This document shows positions 36,009-48,732 of a stretch of DNA of 64,000 nt, one piece after another; position 1 is the first letter of the stretch; every line of letters begins with the position of its first letter. Both the position numbers and the translations under genes were made by a program. The stretch is from Xenoacremonium recifei (taxonomy: Eukaryota; Ascomycota; Sordariomycetes; Hypocreales; Nectriaceae): assembly GCA_012184525.1 (NCBI GenBank), contig WOFQ01000008.1, forward strand, positions 806,001 through 870,000, read 5' to 3'. The notes under the pieces were generated by a model. That model had not been told where the DNA came from and did not search any database. It saw only the letters and a list, made by a program, of their open reading frames with translations.

Positions 36009-39000
36009 ACTGCTGGCTGGCTGCGGGCGTGAGTTGTTGGGTCGAAGCAGGGCGAGGCCTGGCCAGCAGCAGGCGGAGATGGGATTTGGGTTTTGCGGGT
36101 CAAGGATGCCGTTGATGAGCTTGTTGCTTGATAAGGGCGACGGTTGGTTTGATCGGGTTTCGAGGATGTTCGGGTTCGGCGGCGGCAGCGGTGGGGGGTG
36201 CAATCGAGGGGGGAATCGGGGAGGGACTCGTCACATCACGTCACATCGAGTGAGGCTGAATGGAAGGGGGAGAAGGGAAAAGGAGGGAGCCTAGCGATCT
36301 GTTCGGAGTACGCAGGCCCGGATCGGAGCGATGCCCTGCTGCTGGATCTCAGCGCGCCGAGAGTATGTAGAGTTGCGACCACTGGATGTACCTAGCGACA
36401 AGTGCGTGCGTTCGTGCGTGTCGGAGGGGGAGAGGATCGGGCAGATAATGCACGGCCAGGGGAGAGAGGAGGGGCACGAAAGGTGAGCCCGAGCCTCACG
36501 GCGTCAAACAAGGTGTGTCGAAGGTGTGATAGGAACGGACGAGGTGATAGGCACGTTTTCGGCACGGCAAGCGAACCCGCCCACGGGAAGCCAGCCTACG
36601 GAGGAGGGGATGGAGACGAATAATTGGAGATGCCCACGCTCGCTCTACGTGACGGGAGTCATCGTGTTGGGTGGGGGAGATTCAGGCTCAGGCTCAACTC
36701 AAGCTTGAGGAAAGCGAGCCGAGGAAGGACAACGCGCGCAGCAAGCGGGACGGAGGCTGTTAGGGGTCAGATGAGGTTTCGGGACCGTCGGAGCAGCCCC
36801 CAACCAACGTTGGCGCTGGCTGATAATAGCTGGCTGACGGTGATAGAGCAGAGTCCATTCATATCACGACAACGGCAGGGTACGTACAGGACTCCGTATG
36901 TACCGTCCAGGTACGCGGCGAGCATCCCGCGCGGCAGCAGACGAGACGAGAGCCATCTCGGGATGCATCCGTCCATCCATTCATCTACCGTCGGGAATGG
37001 TTTCAACGCCCAATACGAGCAAATGTAACAACGAGCCGGCAGAGGCCCTGCACGACGGAGAATTAAAGAACCAGGCTCCTGACGACTGAGGCTGGCGAGA
37101 CGCTGGAAAGGCAAGCAAACTGCCGTTCACTATGCCAATCCGGGGTGGTCGTCGCTCGGCACTTTTCCTGAGCTTGCTCTGCGTGGTAGGCCCGGATCGG
37201 CGAAGGCGAGACAGTGGACATTTGGATGTTCGCTCCCCCCCCATCCATCCTGCAACCCTCCAGGAAGCCTGGCCAGGTGCAGCAGGTACAGACACGGAGA
37301 AATAGCCTGTAGGTGTTTTGCTCGGTGCTAATCAGCGCTGTCTGTATACGTACCAGCGGGCGCGAGCTGGGGCCACGGCTGCGTTTGGGGGTGGGAGCAA
37401 CCGAAAACCACCGGAGTAGGGCCGGGGTGGCTTCTGTTCCGCTGTCGCGATGCCTCATCAGTCCCGCGTGGTGGATGCGCTGCTCGCTTCTTTTCCTTCC
37501 GTGAGTGGGTGGCTCGCCAGGGGGGGAACTTGGCGACCCGGGGGCGTGTCTCTGGTTGAGGTCGCAAACCTGAGTGATAGCGAGCAATGATTGTCCATCT
37601 CTGTGTCAGTTGAGTCTTGTCCTGGCCCATCGATACGTTGGTCGGCAGGTATGGACAGACTCACTTACATCGCCGCTGCGTCCTGATTGAGAGACGGGGC
37701 CGGCCAGTGTCTGTGATTCTGGGTAATTAGCACGTAGGGTCATGCGGTGTGCGAGAGCGAGGGAGGATTGCGAGAGACATTGACGGACGGATGCTCATCC
37801 GTCTTCCCTCCTTCAGTATATTCCCCGAGTCAAGTTGCGAGTCGAAGAAGCAGTCTGCCCGATCGTGATCCATGGACCGCGGCGGTCCTCCCGCGGCACT
37901 ATGGCGTGGAAGATGTGCAGCGCCGTCCATTGAGAGCTTGCACTTTCCTCCTGCCAGCCAGCGAGCATGGCATGGCATGGCTCGACATGGCACGTTACGC
38001 AGGGCCTAGCCTCGCTGCCGGGACGCCTGGACGGGATGCAGATGCGGGAAGCTGAAGAACTGGTGGTGAGATGCAATATTTCCCGCTTGGGCCCTGGGAT
38101 GGGGATGGAAGCCTCTCAGCCAACAGTGCTTCCTCCAGGACCAGGAGAGCCTCCGCACACGCCCCCCCGGGATTGTACCCGCTCCCTCCATCCCCCATCT
38201 TCCCCATCTTTTCTGGATCGGCTGGTGAGTGGCCTTCCATTTGCTGGGGGACGGACATCTGCGCGTGTGCGCCAACACGTGTGAGCTGCGCCAGCGGCGT
38301 TCGGGCATGACGGACGCCGGCGGCTCGGGTTGATTCGAGGTTGCGATGGGCTCCGTGCCCCGTAGATACATGCCGTGTCGTTCTATCTGGCTGTTCCATA
38401 ATGATAGCCAGACAGACGTTGGGTGACTGAGACGATGGATGAACCGGCGTCGGGCTGGCAGCAGCAGATGGGAAAGATGCGATGGCCATGTGACCCGACA
38501 AATTAATGAGGCACCTCCGTGCTGGCTCCGTGCTGGGCGCGGATGGACCCAACTGAGCCTGGGAAAGACCGGAGATGCCCCGTATGGGGAAGTACCCAGC
38601 ACGCCTCCCATGACATCGATGCAGATAGAGTGCTCCAGCTCCAGCTCCAGGGCCTCTCCTCACCTTTCTTGTTGCTCCTGCTGCAACGCTCGCTCACCGA
38701 ATCCCAATTGCTCGGCGGCAGGATTTCGGATTCGGCCCAGATTGATTAGCTGGTCTCCCTGCAATCAATCGATTCAGCGCGCACGTAATATACGTCAGTT
38801 TCCCCATCGCAATCGCATCCATCGCTTCGATCAGCAGGCACTCGCCATGGTTTCGGCAGCATCGCTGCGCTGACCTTGCGCCCCTAACCGGAGTTCGCAG
38901 TCAGCAGTGTCATTCCGCCGAGACGAAGCTGCGAAGATTGCAAAATAGCCTCATCGAGACCACCGGCCAGGGAAAGGCCATCTCGCCATTTCGCCGTCTC

Positions 39001-40328
39001 AGACCTATCTCTCCGAGATAGCATTTTATCATCCCATCTGTGCTCGGCTAAATGCCCATTTGCTCCCAGCGAGACACCTACAGTACAGTACGGACTCCCC
39101 AGAGAGCCAAGCGGCTCCAGCCCCAGTCGGCCCCCCAGGGGTCCCAGCAGGGTACCGTGCGAACTGGCGCCGGGCCTACGGTCCTACCGCGCGAACGTTA
39201 TTCCCAGAGGGCCCCCAAAAAGAACCAGCCTCCAGCAGTTTCAGAGGCTGTCCAGAGGCCGTGCCCCCGCTGGACGGGGTGACCGCTGTAGGGCCGGCCA
39301 ATTGGGCCGATTCGGGCGTAAGCAGGCTCGCACTGTGCCCCCGTGCCTGGGTGGGGAGAGGCTCAGTGCTCCAGGCCCATCTCCCCAGTGGGCACTAGGC
39401 CCGTTCGGGGCCCCTGCTAGTGGACTTCTGGTATCGTTTGGGAGGCGTCCGGAGGGCCCTAGGCTCTGGGAAACGCCCTGGAAGGGCTCTCTCTCCACAG
39501 TTTGGCCGGTCAAACGCCGCCGGGGACGAACCAGCAGCGCCCACAGCCACGCCCGCGAGCAGGTGCGAGAGACAGAGTGTGTCAAAAGTGCGCAGAGAAA
39601 CGGCCCTCCCTCCCTCGTTTCGCCTACTCCTTCTAGATGCTGCCCCGAACCCGAAGGCGAGCTGGGTCGGAGTGCGCCGCCGTCTTTTACTGTTGAAGTC
39701 AAGTCACAGCGGCTTCACTCGCGGAGGTTCCTCTTCGAGCTCCAGGGCGTGTCCACTGTAAAAAACCCAGACATCCCCACTGAGCCCACCCACTGACACG
39801 CGAACCTGGGCGCCCGGCTTGCTGCTCCCACGCCCGCCCGCCTCCAGACGCCCCTCCTTCCGTGCGATCCCCCGTCCCATCACATCACACTGTCCAGCAT
39901 CTATCACTACCCATTCTCCGTCCCGTCCTTGTCTTCCTTCTCACCCACACACACACCTTGTCTCCGTCCAACCTCCAACCATCCCGCCCATCACGATTGC
40001 AGACGCTCTGCTTCCAGCACCCGTGACGACTACCAGCGCACACTCGATCATTGCGAACTGTGAAGGAGAGAAGGACCAGGACTTCCAGCGACGCTCGTTT
40101 CCCCTCATCGGCTTGAGCATTCCTCGATCGTAACCGACTGCGCCGCACGCGCGCCCATTCTCGCCCTCTGAACCCCGAAATGTCGAGCCTCTCGTTGTCG
40201 AGCGCACTGCAATAGAGAACGGACGCCTGCTGCCCCTCGGGCTGGCTGCAGACCAGGCCTCCTTGTTCTCTCCCCAAGACGATTTCCATCTCGCCCGACC
40301 GTCTCTGATCAATCCGCCGGCCGTCGCG
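36009..40328. other. 4.3 kb gene-free region between divergent genes
   Basis: No supported gene lies here. Many long open frames exist on both strands, a consequence of high GC content, and none shows domains or spliceable continuation. Local features are a CATGG tandem repeat (37966-37980) and, from about 39820 to 40320, pyrimidine-rich leader sequence typical of the gene that starts at 40329. Long leaders or a non-coding transcript are possible. Confidence 0.55.
37966..37980. repeat. Short CATGG tandem repeat
   Basis: CATGG occurs three times in direct succession, with a diverged copy close after it. Confidence 0.6.
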
Positions 40329-42054
40329 ATGGCGGAACATCCTCCTCGCCCAATGGCGATGGATCCGCCGCATATAACTGAATTCGCTTCAGAGCGGTAT
40401 TTCGAAAAGCTCAACCAGCTGAATGCTCAGCAACAACAGCAGCATCAGCAAGTACAGCCGCAACATCAACAACCACCGACCGAATCGCTCGACTCGTCGG
40501 CCGCCGGGCCCTCCAAGTTCATTCTCTCCATCCGAGACTCCAAACCCTCCGAGGTCGATGTTCTCAAGCCCAACCACCAGAAGCGTGAGAAGGGTCGCTT
40601 CTCCTCTATCCGCAGCAAAGTCTCTCTTCTTCATTCGAAAACTCCTATAACAGAATCTATTCCCGAACCTCCTACCTTTTCCCTACCTATAAGATCTTCC
40701 ACCGAATCTTCGCGCAAAAGGTAATAAACTTCCAACTCTCTCTGAAGTCCTCGTGGTTGGAACTCACTAACTGGGTTGCAGTGGCCTTCCTCTTGACAAG
40801 CTTTTCCTTGGTTTGCCCAATGAGCTGCAAATTCAGATCATCTCGGCATTGCCCTTAAACGACGTCCTGAACCTACGGCTTGCATCAAAGTCGTGGCATG
40901 CGCTAATCACACTGAACGAGGCACCGATTGTACGGTACCACCTCGACAACCATATTCCCGCGTACGCAAAACGACTATATCCCGTTTCCGACGCCGCCGA
41001 TCTAAACTTTCATCACCTTTGCGGTCTTTGGCATCGACTACATGTAGCAGCAAAGCTCTCGTATCTGATGTGCGAATGGATCACCAAGGATATCTTTCTC
41101 CGACAGACAGAAGCGCAGCGACAAGCCTTCGCCCCGCAACATGAGCGCATGCGGCGCCGCCTCATCCCGTTGCTATTTACCATCTTCCACTTCTTCGAGA
41201 CTTACCGGAAGCTCCACCTGGAGCATATTGCAGAGCATGGTGGGAATGGCCTTCACCGGGAACCTTACACCCTGAACCCTATCGAAGCCAAGATCATGAG
41301 CATGTATGATGATAAGACCCTATTACGGGTCCACGAGGTGTTCCCCCTGGTCATCTCGTCTTTCTGCCGTCGTCTACGGCCGCCGACGTACGTGGGTCGA
41401 GTGGAGCGTTCGCTGCGTGGCTACATCAGGGAGAAGCCTTCTGACGACGTCCACGCCGCCATTCTAACTCTCGGTGGCTTGCGCGAGGTGGAGAGGCTTT
41501 GGGAAATAAAGGGTTACAACAGCCGCCGTGGTGCCGTCGACACCTGGTTCCACGGTCTTACCAAGGATCATCAGCAGCCACCACCACAAGCGTCAGAAGC
41601 GACGACGACTTCGAAACCTCGGCGCGGATTCTTTGGCCGGAAGAAGTCGACGACGGGCGAATCTGACAGCAGGCCATCTGGAGAGGGATTGGACAGGGTC
41701 CGAAGTGCGACGGGGTCCATCGATGCCACCAACATGGGCCCGGAAGCAAACCTCGTCTTCAACACGAGTTTGGCCGCGGGCGTTCCGATGTCACCGTTGA
41801 GCACGTCACAAGCCCAGGCCGTCCTGGACGACCTGCCCGTGCTCCAGCAGATATGGCTTGTTACCGCCGAGGCCCTCATCCTGCAGCGCAAGATCGTGGA
41901 GCGGCCGCAGGATATCAGCCGGAACCAGCAGGTCATGCTGGACCTCATCCGCGAGGACGGGATGGACCAAGAAGACGAATGGTGGTACGGCCGTGGCATT
42001 CCGGACTCCGTCCGCCCACCTGCAGCCAGTGTCACCGATGACGATGCCGACTGA
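40329..42054 (+). CDS. F-box protein
   Basis: Two exons (40329-40720, 40782-42054) encode 554 residues. Residues 1-130 are Gln/Pro/Ser-rich with a short polyglutamine tract. The F-box follows directly after the splice: GLPNELQIQIISALPLNDVLNLRLASKSWHAL (about residues 141-172). The remainder is helical and lacks WD40 or LRR repeats. It includes DIFLRQTEAQRQAF, KIMSMYDDKTLLRVHEVFPLVI and a basic GFFGRKKS patch, and ends in an acidic DDDAD. F-box proteins link substrates to SCF ubiquitin ligases through Skp1. The substrate is unknown. Confidence 0.85.
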
Positions 42055-42211
42055 TGAACGACGACGTTACTTCTTTGCTCACCTGTCTCTTTTGCCACGA
42101 CTACAGCGACGACTGCCACGGCGATTATTCTAGACTCTTGTTTTGTACTCTGGGTTTAACACCCTATGAGCGCTCGGGTTCCTCCAACATCTGGAACTTG
42201 CATCAACTTAT

Positions 42212-42241
42212 TACTACTACTACCACCACCACCACTACCAC
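42212..42241. repeat. ACT/ACC trinucleotide microsatellite
   Basis: Consecutive TAC/ACC triplets run across 42212-42241 in the probable 3' UTR of the F-box gene. Confidence 0.7.
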
Positions 42242-43040
42242 GACTTTTCCTTACCTCTACTGGCGCGTTAAAGGGAGGCTATCAGCATTTGCATGGCGTT
42301 CTGGGATGGGAAATGGGCGGGTTCTCCATTTTGTGTACCTCATCCTGGAAGGGTTCCAGGAGGCTTATACCGCGTTGTTTGCGTCGGCATCGGGAAGGCA
42401 TGCAGACAGGCTACGGAATGAGGGTCTTTATCCTCTCATGTCCTATTCTGCTCTTGTTATTTCCCTTTATTTCTCTGCCCGTCTCATTTTCTTTGTCTCA
42501 CTATGTAACCTTTGGCCTGCATGGGATATGCGGCCCGGACGGAAACGGATAGATATTGTGGCATCATGGGTCTCTTTTTGTTGGAAAAAGGAAGAAGAAG
42601 AAGCAACTTTCAATTCCTCGTGTATCTGGTAATGAAGCGAGCAACAAAACACCCATTGTTGGCATTTTCAAATACAAACTTCATTCGAAGAGATTTATCG
42701 AGTGCCTGTTTGAAGCGAGCTCTTTGTTTTGTGACCTGTCCTCTCCTGTCTGTCTGTCTACCTGACCAAATCTGTTGCTAAATCCCATGTCCCGCGGCTC
42801 GGAAGCGGTGAAAGTGCAAGAAATACAACATAACGCCTGATGAACCTATTCGCTGACCTCCGTGGCTGAACCTGCCACCCCAGATATACAGCCGTGTGCT
42901 AAACATGCCGAACCTCCCCCTGAATCACAAGCCACCCACGCGCCCCCGGTCTGTCTGTCCTATAAGGCATCCCGGTATATGTCATCGAAACAAAAATGCC
43001 GACGGTGCTTCCTCAGGCCCCGTCCTCCGTCTGCCGTCGC

Positions 43041-43074
43041 GGGGGGGGGGATGCACATACACATACACACACCC
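43041..43074. repeat. Poly-G run followed by CA-rich tract
   Basis: Ten consecutive G residues (43041-43050) precede an ACAC/ATAC-rich tract to 43074, downstream of the AT-hook gene stop. Confidence 0.7.
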
Positions 43075-43179
43075 CATGTGACACGCCCCCAAGTCATGAG
43101 ATCGTCGTCGGGGGGCATGACGTCGCGCTGGATGCGACGCTCTCGCTCGGAGAAATAACATACAAGCTTTCTTTCTCAC

Positions 43180-46154
43180 CTACCGACGGCCAATGGCCTG
43201 GTGGTAGAGGCGGTCTTGCAGGTTGGGCTCGGTGGCCAGCGCAGCTTCGAGCTGGGGCTGACCGCCAAAGGCCGCGGCGGCTGCGACGGCTGCGGCGGGG
43301 TTCTGCGAGGTCATGTTGTAGCCCATGCTGAGGTAGCTCTGGTCGCCGTAGCCCTGGAAGGAGTCCATGCTCTGAGATTGTTGCTGTTGCTGCTGCTGCT
43401 GCTGTTGTTGATCATGCTGCTGTGGCTGCTGGGGCTGATGGGACGTTTGTTGCCGGAGGTTATAGCCCGGCGACTGAGTGTTCATGCGACGCTGGAACTG
43501 AGCTGCGGAGTTGGCCCCCATGCTGGTGTTGTAGTTACCGGAAGAGCCGGCTTGTTGGCCGTATTGGTTGGCCATCTGCTGCTGGCGCTGTTGCTGCTGC
43601 TGACGCATCTCCTGAAAGTAGGCCTGCTGCTGGGGAGTCATAGGCGCTTGCCGGTTTGGAACGGCCGGCACTTGGGTGCGTTGACGTGCAGGGGCTGGGG
43701 TCGGTATAGGGACGGGCGTGTGGCTAGTTTGTTGTTGTTGTTGCTGGTGTTGTGATGATGCCATATTTGGAGAAAGGGATTGCTGATGTTGCTGGAACTG
43801 ATTAACATTATTGTTTGGTTGAGGATGCTGGAGCTGTGGTGATTGTTGGTGTTGTAACGCAGCTTGTTGCTGCTGTCGTTGATTCATCCTGGCATTGGAA
43901 CCCCGGCTTCTCACTGCTGTGTTAGAGTCAAAGCCTTGAGAGCTTACTGCGCCGAAGCTTTGGGACGCCGAACGTTGTCCAGCCTGGGTCATGCTCGCGG
44001 AACTGATGTTAGGAGATGCCGACGCCTCCGTGCCAGACGGCTGGGAATCGACGCTTGCAAAGCTCTGGTTGGCAGCTGGCTCTCGGGATATGCGGCGTCG
44101 CTTGTTGGAAGTTGCGCTGACCTGCGGTACTTGTGAAGCGCTGACACTCCGACCAGCCATGGCATCACGAGGCTGCATCGTGACACTGGTGTCTGTGGAC
44201 ATGGTGTTTGCTGGGCCCGCGGCCGCCGAGCCGGGCAGAGACTGTGACGATGGTTTCCGTTTCCGTGACGCAGCGGCCGGGGCTCGTACGCTGTTGACAC
44301 TGCTGCTGGTCATGGCATGGGCATGGGCATGGGCATGGGCCTGAGGAGGAAGTGGCACCGGCGTTTCCACGTTGTTTGCTCCTGTTGCGACTCCAACTCC
44401 AGGACCCTGCCCGACGTACTGTCCCGGGAAGTCGTCCTGGGTGTTGAAGTCCACCTGTGTATCCGCAGGTCTCGTCTGAGTGTTGGTGGCCCGGTGAGCG
44501 AGCGGCGAGTCCCCGGAATGGTCTGGATCTTGTGTTGTGTTTGCGCCACTGGCCGCAGCATCGGGATTCTCCTGTTGGGTCGTCCCATCCTGAGTCGTCT
44601 GCTTCGGCTTCGGACGGTTCTTGGAGCCCTTTGGTCGGCCGCGTTTCCTGGATCCTGGAGTGCTCATCAAGCTCGTATTGGGATCCTGCTGTTCGCCCCC
44701 AGATGCTTGAGGCGCAGCAAAAGACTGGTTCTGGGGTTCCTGGTCGTGGATGGCGTCAACATCGATCGTGGCATTTGCTTGCGTTGCTCCGCTCGCTTCT
44801 CCGGGGGTTTGCTGTGTTGTGTTCTCCGTCCCTGGTGCAACTGTAACGCCACTCGTCTTCTTCTTCCCCTTATCCCGGCGGACTTTGGAGCCTTTGCTAC
44901 CTTTGGGACGACCCCGAGTGCGCTTAACGGGGATAGACATTCCATTGACACTTGATGATTGCCCCATAGCACCAATCGCCGGAAGACTTCCCGGTGGTTG
45001 ACTGATCCCTGGCCGTCCATCCAAGGGCGGAAAGATCTCGGATAGCCAGCTCACGAAGAGGGCCCCTGATCCGTTGGTGCTGGCACTCTGTGGGAAGATA
45101 CCATCTGCTGGAGGAGGAGCTCCAGGGATGCCGCCAAAGTAGGCCAGGGCCTTGCATATCTGGTCCACCACAAGGACTGGATGCAGGCTCCGGAGGAGGG
45201 TGAGGAGCCGAGCTTGGTCCGCCTTGGTCTCGGGAGGAGGGGGGCCTCTCGGAGGCGGCTGCAAGCTTGGCGCCTGAGAAGCAGAAGCCAACGATGAAGG
45301 CTGGCCACTGGCCGGAGCAGCATTCGGGGCCGGAGGTGCCGGTGCCGGGAGATACGGAGGCGGCACGGGGTAGGCGACCGGCGGGGGCGGGGGCGGGGCG
45401 GGCACTTCGGCCTCCGGGGGAATCGGAGGCATGCCGGGCAAATCGCCTCGCGGGGGCATCCAGACCAGCTTCGACCGTTTCACCGACTTGTAACCGCCTT
45501 TGTTGGCCCGGCGTGCAGCGGCCTCGGTGCCCTCGCTTGTGCGCTTGGCCGCCCTGTCGCGCTCTGTCATCTCGAACCTCGTGAGATCGATTTGCATCAC
45601 GGCGAAGTTGCCCTTCTTGCCGTCCGTCTTGCCCTTCAGTTTGCTGGGGACTGCATTTCGAATGCGCCCGTCCTGCACGGGGAACGGCGACTGCAGCGAC
45701 CCTTTGGGGCCTCCTGGGAGGACGACAACGTCCTGGTCGTGATCGTTTGGCGCTATACCGCGGGTGCTTGCAATTAACGAGGGGTCGGTACCGAGGGTCA
45801 GGCTGTCACGGAGCTTACCTTGCGGATAGTCCGAATAAGGCTGTTGCGATGCCACGACGTCCGCGTCCATTTCCTGAGCCAAGGACGGTACGAGCTCGTC
45901 CTCGCCTTCGTCATCATCTTCTTCCTCTTCCTCTTCATCATCGTCGTCGTCATCGTTGTCGGCATCCGGCTCGGGGCTAAACCTAGCTGTCGCAGCCGCC
46001 AACGCGGCCAGTGCGCCGATGGTATTGGAGTCGGTTCTGTCTACGTCGGAGGAAGGGCTGGTCGAGTCTGTCGTCGTGTCGGCGGCTGCAGTCGCGTAAG
46101 ACAGCGACCAAAAGGGAGGCTGAGGCGAGTATACATACGCGCATTTGAGGCCAT
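43180..46154 (-). CDS. Large AT-hook, polyglutamine-rich nuclear protein
   Basis: Two minus-strand exons (46154-46139 and 46085-43180) encode 973 residues. The 16-nt first exon and a 53-nt intron give an N-terminus MASNAPADTTTDS. The longer unspliced start at 46179 would insert an atypical hydrophobic stretch, so I prefer the spliced form. An acidic run (DDDDDDEEEEEEDDDE) lies near residue 50. A Pro-rich middle is followed by a conserved helical block, ARLLTLLRSLHPVLVVDQIC. Two AT-hooks read KRTRGRPKGSKGSK and RKRGRPKGSKNRPK, and an HAHAHAHA repeat follows. The last 250 residues are Gln-rich with polyglutamine. AT-hooks bind the minor groove of AT-rich DNA, so a chromatin or transcription cofactor role is likely. 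I cannot name an ortholog. Confidence 0.82.
43381..43410 (-). repeat. CAG/CAA tract encoding polyglutamine
   Basis: On the minus strand, CAG and CAA codons run together near the C-terminus of the AT-hook protein, giving about ten consecutive Gln. Such tracts vary in length between strains. Confidence 0.8.
44311..44342 (-). repeat. Hexanucleotide repeat encoding His-Ala
   Basis: About four copies of CATGGG (plus strand) lie inside the AT-hook gene and encode alternating Ala-His. The 6-nt unit means length changes stay in frame. Confidence 0.8.
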
Positions 46155-47104
46155 GGCGGTCCCGGGGCGCCAGCTTCACCTACATGCCCTCAAGGGCTTC
46201 CGTCAAGGGCAGGCAGGGCGAGGTTCTCAAGGCGCCCGAGTCATGCGCGGCCGGCGTCTCCTGTGCTTCAATGGCTCGGGGGATTTGTCGGGCTTCAGCA
46301 GCGCGATGGGGAGGGACGGGAGTTGGAGGAGGTCAGGCGTCGTCGCACGCTGCTGGCTGAGTGAGTGCACTTTGCGCGGTGGTGCTTCGTGTTGCGGGCG
46401 GGCCTGTGTGTGCCTGTGCCTCGTGTCGACCTTAGCGGGCTGCGATGCGCGATGCAGCGATGCGATCAGCAATCCAGCAGCGAGTCGCACGGGTGCGGGC
46501 GCCTGGAAAAGGAGGAGGGTTGTAGTCGCGATGGCAGGGTCTGTACAAGGCCGCCCGACTATTAGAGCGAGGCTTTCCCGACATGGCACATGGGACGGAA
46601 TACGGAGAGCGACAGCGTCTAGAACGTAGCTAGAGCTAGCCCGTCTCGAGGAGAACCTTGGAGGCACCCGCACCTTCCCTCAGTAATCCCGTCGAGCTGA
46701 GCTGGAGGCAAGGTACGGAGTACCTACGCAGTAGCATCGCCCTAACGGGGCAGGCATGCGCCACACATCCTGTTTGACAGGTCTCTCCTCCCCTCCCCTC
46801 CCCTCACTAGCCACACCGCTCCACTGTTCGCTCCAAGAACATGGATGGATCCATCCTACACCGAGCCCGAGCTAGATGGATGCTATTGCTTGCTGGAGCT
46901 GCTTCGTCCGCAGCACGGCACTACGCCATACCCTGAGCCTCACTCAACCTCCACCTAAACCGCCTTCATCGATGCGAGTGTGATCCGCGAGATACACACA
47001 TCCCTTCCGTCCCCAGAGCTGCCTGCCTGCCGTCCCCTTCGCCATCGCCTCGCTCCGCAAACGAAGAGGAGGCCTGTCTTCCCCTCCCACACAATACCGA
47101 CGGC
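46155..47104. other. Bidirectional promoter region, AT-hook gene and VMA5
   Basis: No coding exon was supported in this 950-nt gap between divergent starts. A CCCCTCCCCTCCCCTC-like C/T tract lies near 46787-46805. Confidence 0.5.
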
Positions 47105-48510
47105 ATGACGACCAAATACGCGCTGCTCTCGCTGCCCCTCGGCGTCTTCGACTCGGGCCACAAAGATGATGCCATCTCCTCCCTGAGAAGCACCGTCTCC
47201 CAGGACAATGGCTCTGTGATACCCTTCGGCATCCCCGACTTTAAGATTGGCACTCTCGATGCGCTTGTCCAGCAGGCCGACGACCTGGCCAAGCTTGAGG
47301 CTTCGTGCCAGGCTGTCGTGGCCAAGGTCGCCGACTCCCTGAAGACAGTGCTCGAGGGGGATGAGGATCGCATTGCGCAGTACAAGATGGTCAACGATAG
47401 TGGGCTGCCTCGAGCCAATTCCTGGGATGCGAGAAATGCTGACAGCGTTACTAGAACCTACCGACCAGTATCTCAGCACCTTTAGCTGGAACAAGATCCG
47501 ATACCGAGCGGACAAGTCTCTCGGCGAGTTGATTAGCACGTTGCAAAAGGTAGCGCCTGATAAAGTCTCTCTTACAGCGTCTCTTTTACTTATCCGTCGT
47601 TTCACAGGAGCTCGTCACCGTCGACAGTGACGTCAAATCGAAGTTCAACCAGCACAACACAGTGAAGACGAATCTCGCTGCTCTCCAGCGTCGCCAAACG
47701 TAGGTGCTCTCCGTCTCCCTTTTGAATCCCTTTGATCACTCACGCCTGCAATATAGGGGCAACCTCTCCACCAAATCCTTGACACCCATCGTTGACCGAT
47801 CCCTACTCGTCCAGGACTCCGAGTACCTCGAGACCCATCTCATCGTCGTGCCAAAAAACGCCAAGAAGGACTTCCTCAAGGGCTACGAGACGCTGGCGCC
47901 CATGGTGGTGCCGCGGTCAGCAGTTCAGGTTGCGCAGGACGAAGAGTTCATTCTTTTTGCCGTCGCTACGTTCAAGAAGCATAGCGCGGAGTTCCTACAG
48001 AAGTGCCGAGAGCAAAAGTGGACGCCGCGTCAGTACAAATATGTCGAGGGCGGCCGGGAAGAAGAGCAGCGGGAGCTCGATCGGGTCACCAACGAGGAAC
48101 GCAAGGTGTGCGGCGAGGCACTACGAATGGGACGGACGGGCTGGAGCGAAAGTGTCATGGTCTGGATCCACGTCCTGACTCTGCGGGTATTCGTTGAGGC
48201 TGTCCTTCGATACGGCCTGCCTCTTGACTACGTGACGGCTCTGGTCAAGGTACAGTCCTCGGTTGACTTTTTACCCCCTTGACCCTACTGACAGAAGTTG
48301 CAGACGACAACCAAACTCGCTCCCAAAGTCAAGTCGTCGTTGGACTCGACTTACTCCTATCTCGGCGGCAATGCTTTTGGACGTGACAAGCGAGGGAAGA
48401 TCACCAAGGATGACGCGGCGCTGAGCTCCGAGATGGCGGCAGCAGGATACGGGACGGGAGAGGGCAACGAGTACACAGCCTACGTCTACTACGAACTAGA
48501 GTTCCCTTAA
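47105..48510 (+). CDS. VMA5: V-type proton ATPase subunit C
   Basis: Five exons (47105-47399, 47455-47549, 47608-47699, 47757-48249, 48304-48510) encode 393 residues, the family length. Typical segments are KYALLSLPLGVFDSG at the start, FGIPDFKIGTLDALVQQADDLAKLE, then YLSTFSWNKIRYRADKSLGELI and SEYLETHLIVVPKNAKKDFLKGYETL. VWIHVLTLRVFVEAVLRYGLP leads into the C-terminal YVYYELEFP. Subunit C (Vma5) links the V1 catalytic head to the peripheral stalks and controls reversible V1-Vo assembly. The first intron uses a GTGGGC donor, which is less common, but the join KMVNDKPTDQYL keeps family sequence. The pump acidifies vacuole and Golgi. Confidence 0.94.
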
Positions 48511-48732
48511 TGTGGGAGTTTGAGAGAAGAAGCAAGAGGTGGAGGGAATCGCATGCATTGACGCCTGTATTCTAGGTACTATCATGTCGGAGCGTGACAG
48601 CGACGACGGCTGGGAACTGCAAGGGGAGGCCAATGGCAGTAATATCCATCATTCAATCGATCAATCAATTCATCCATCCCATCCATGCGTCAGTCGGTGA
48701 AGAACTCAGTAGTCGATACCGAGTCAAAACAC

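Larger units (their letters stand above)
42055..43179. other. Convergent spacer with long 3' UTRs
   Basis: The region separates the converging F-box and AT-hook genes. A 192-codon frame starting at 42054 overlaps the F-box stop (TGATGA) and is rich in Thr from a microsatellite; I regard it as 3' UTR. A poly-G run and a CA-rich tract lie near its right end. Confidence 0.5.

Noticed and set aside
35443..36294. 283-codon plus-strand frame
   Set aside because: Antisense of the Ala/Pro-rich protein at 34692-36008, whose coiled stretch and SP tail look authentic.
39302..39796. 164-codon frame in the gene-free block
   Set aside because: GC-rich composition artefact; other frames of similar length overlap it on both strands.
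42054..42632. 192-codon frame overlapping the F-box stop codon
   Set aside because: Thr run derives from a microsatellite and hydrophobic part from T-rich 3' UTR; no family resemblance.
45820..46629. 269-codon plus-strand frame over the AT-hook gene start
   Set aside because: Overlaps the acidic-run codons and promoter in antisense; no protein features.
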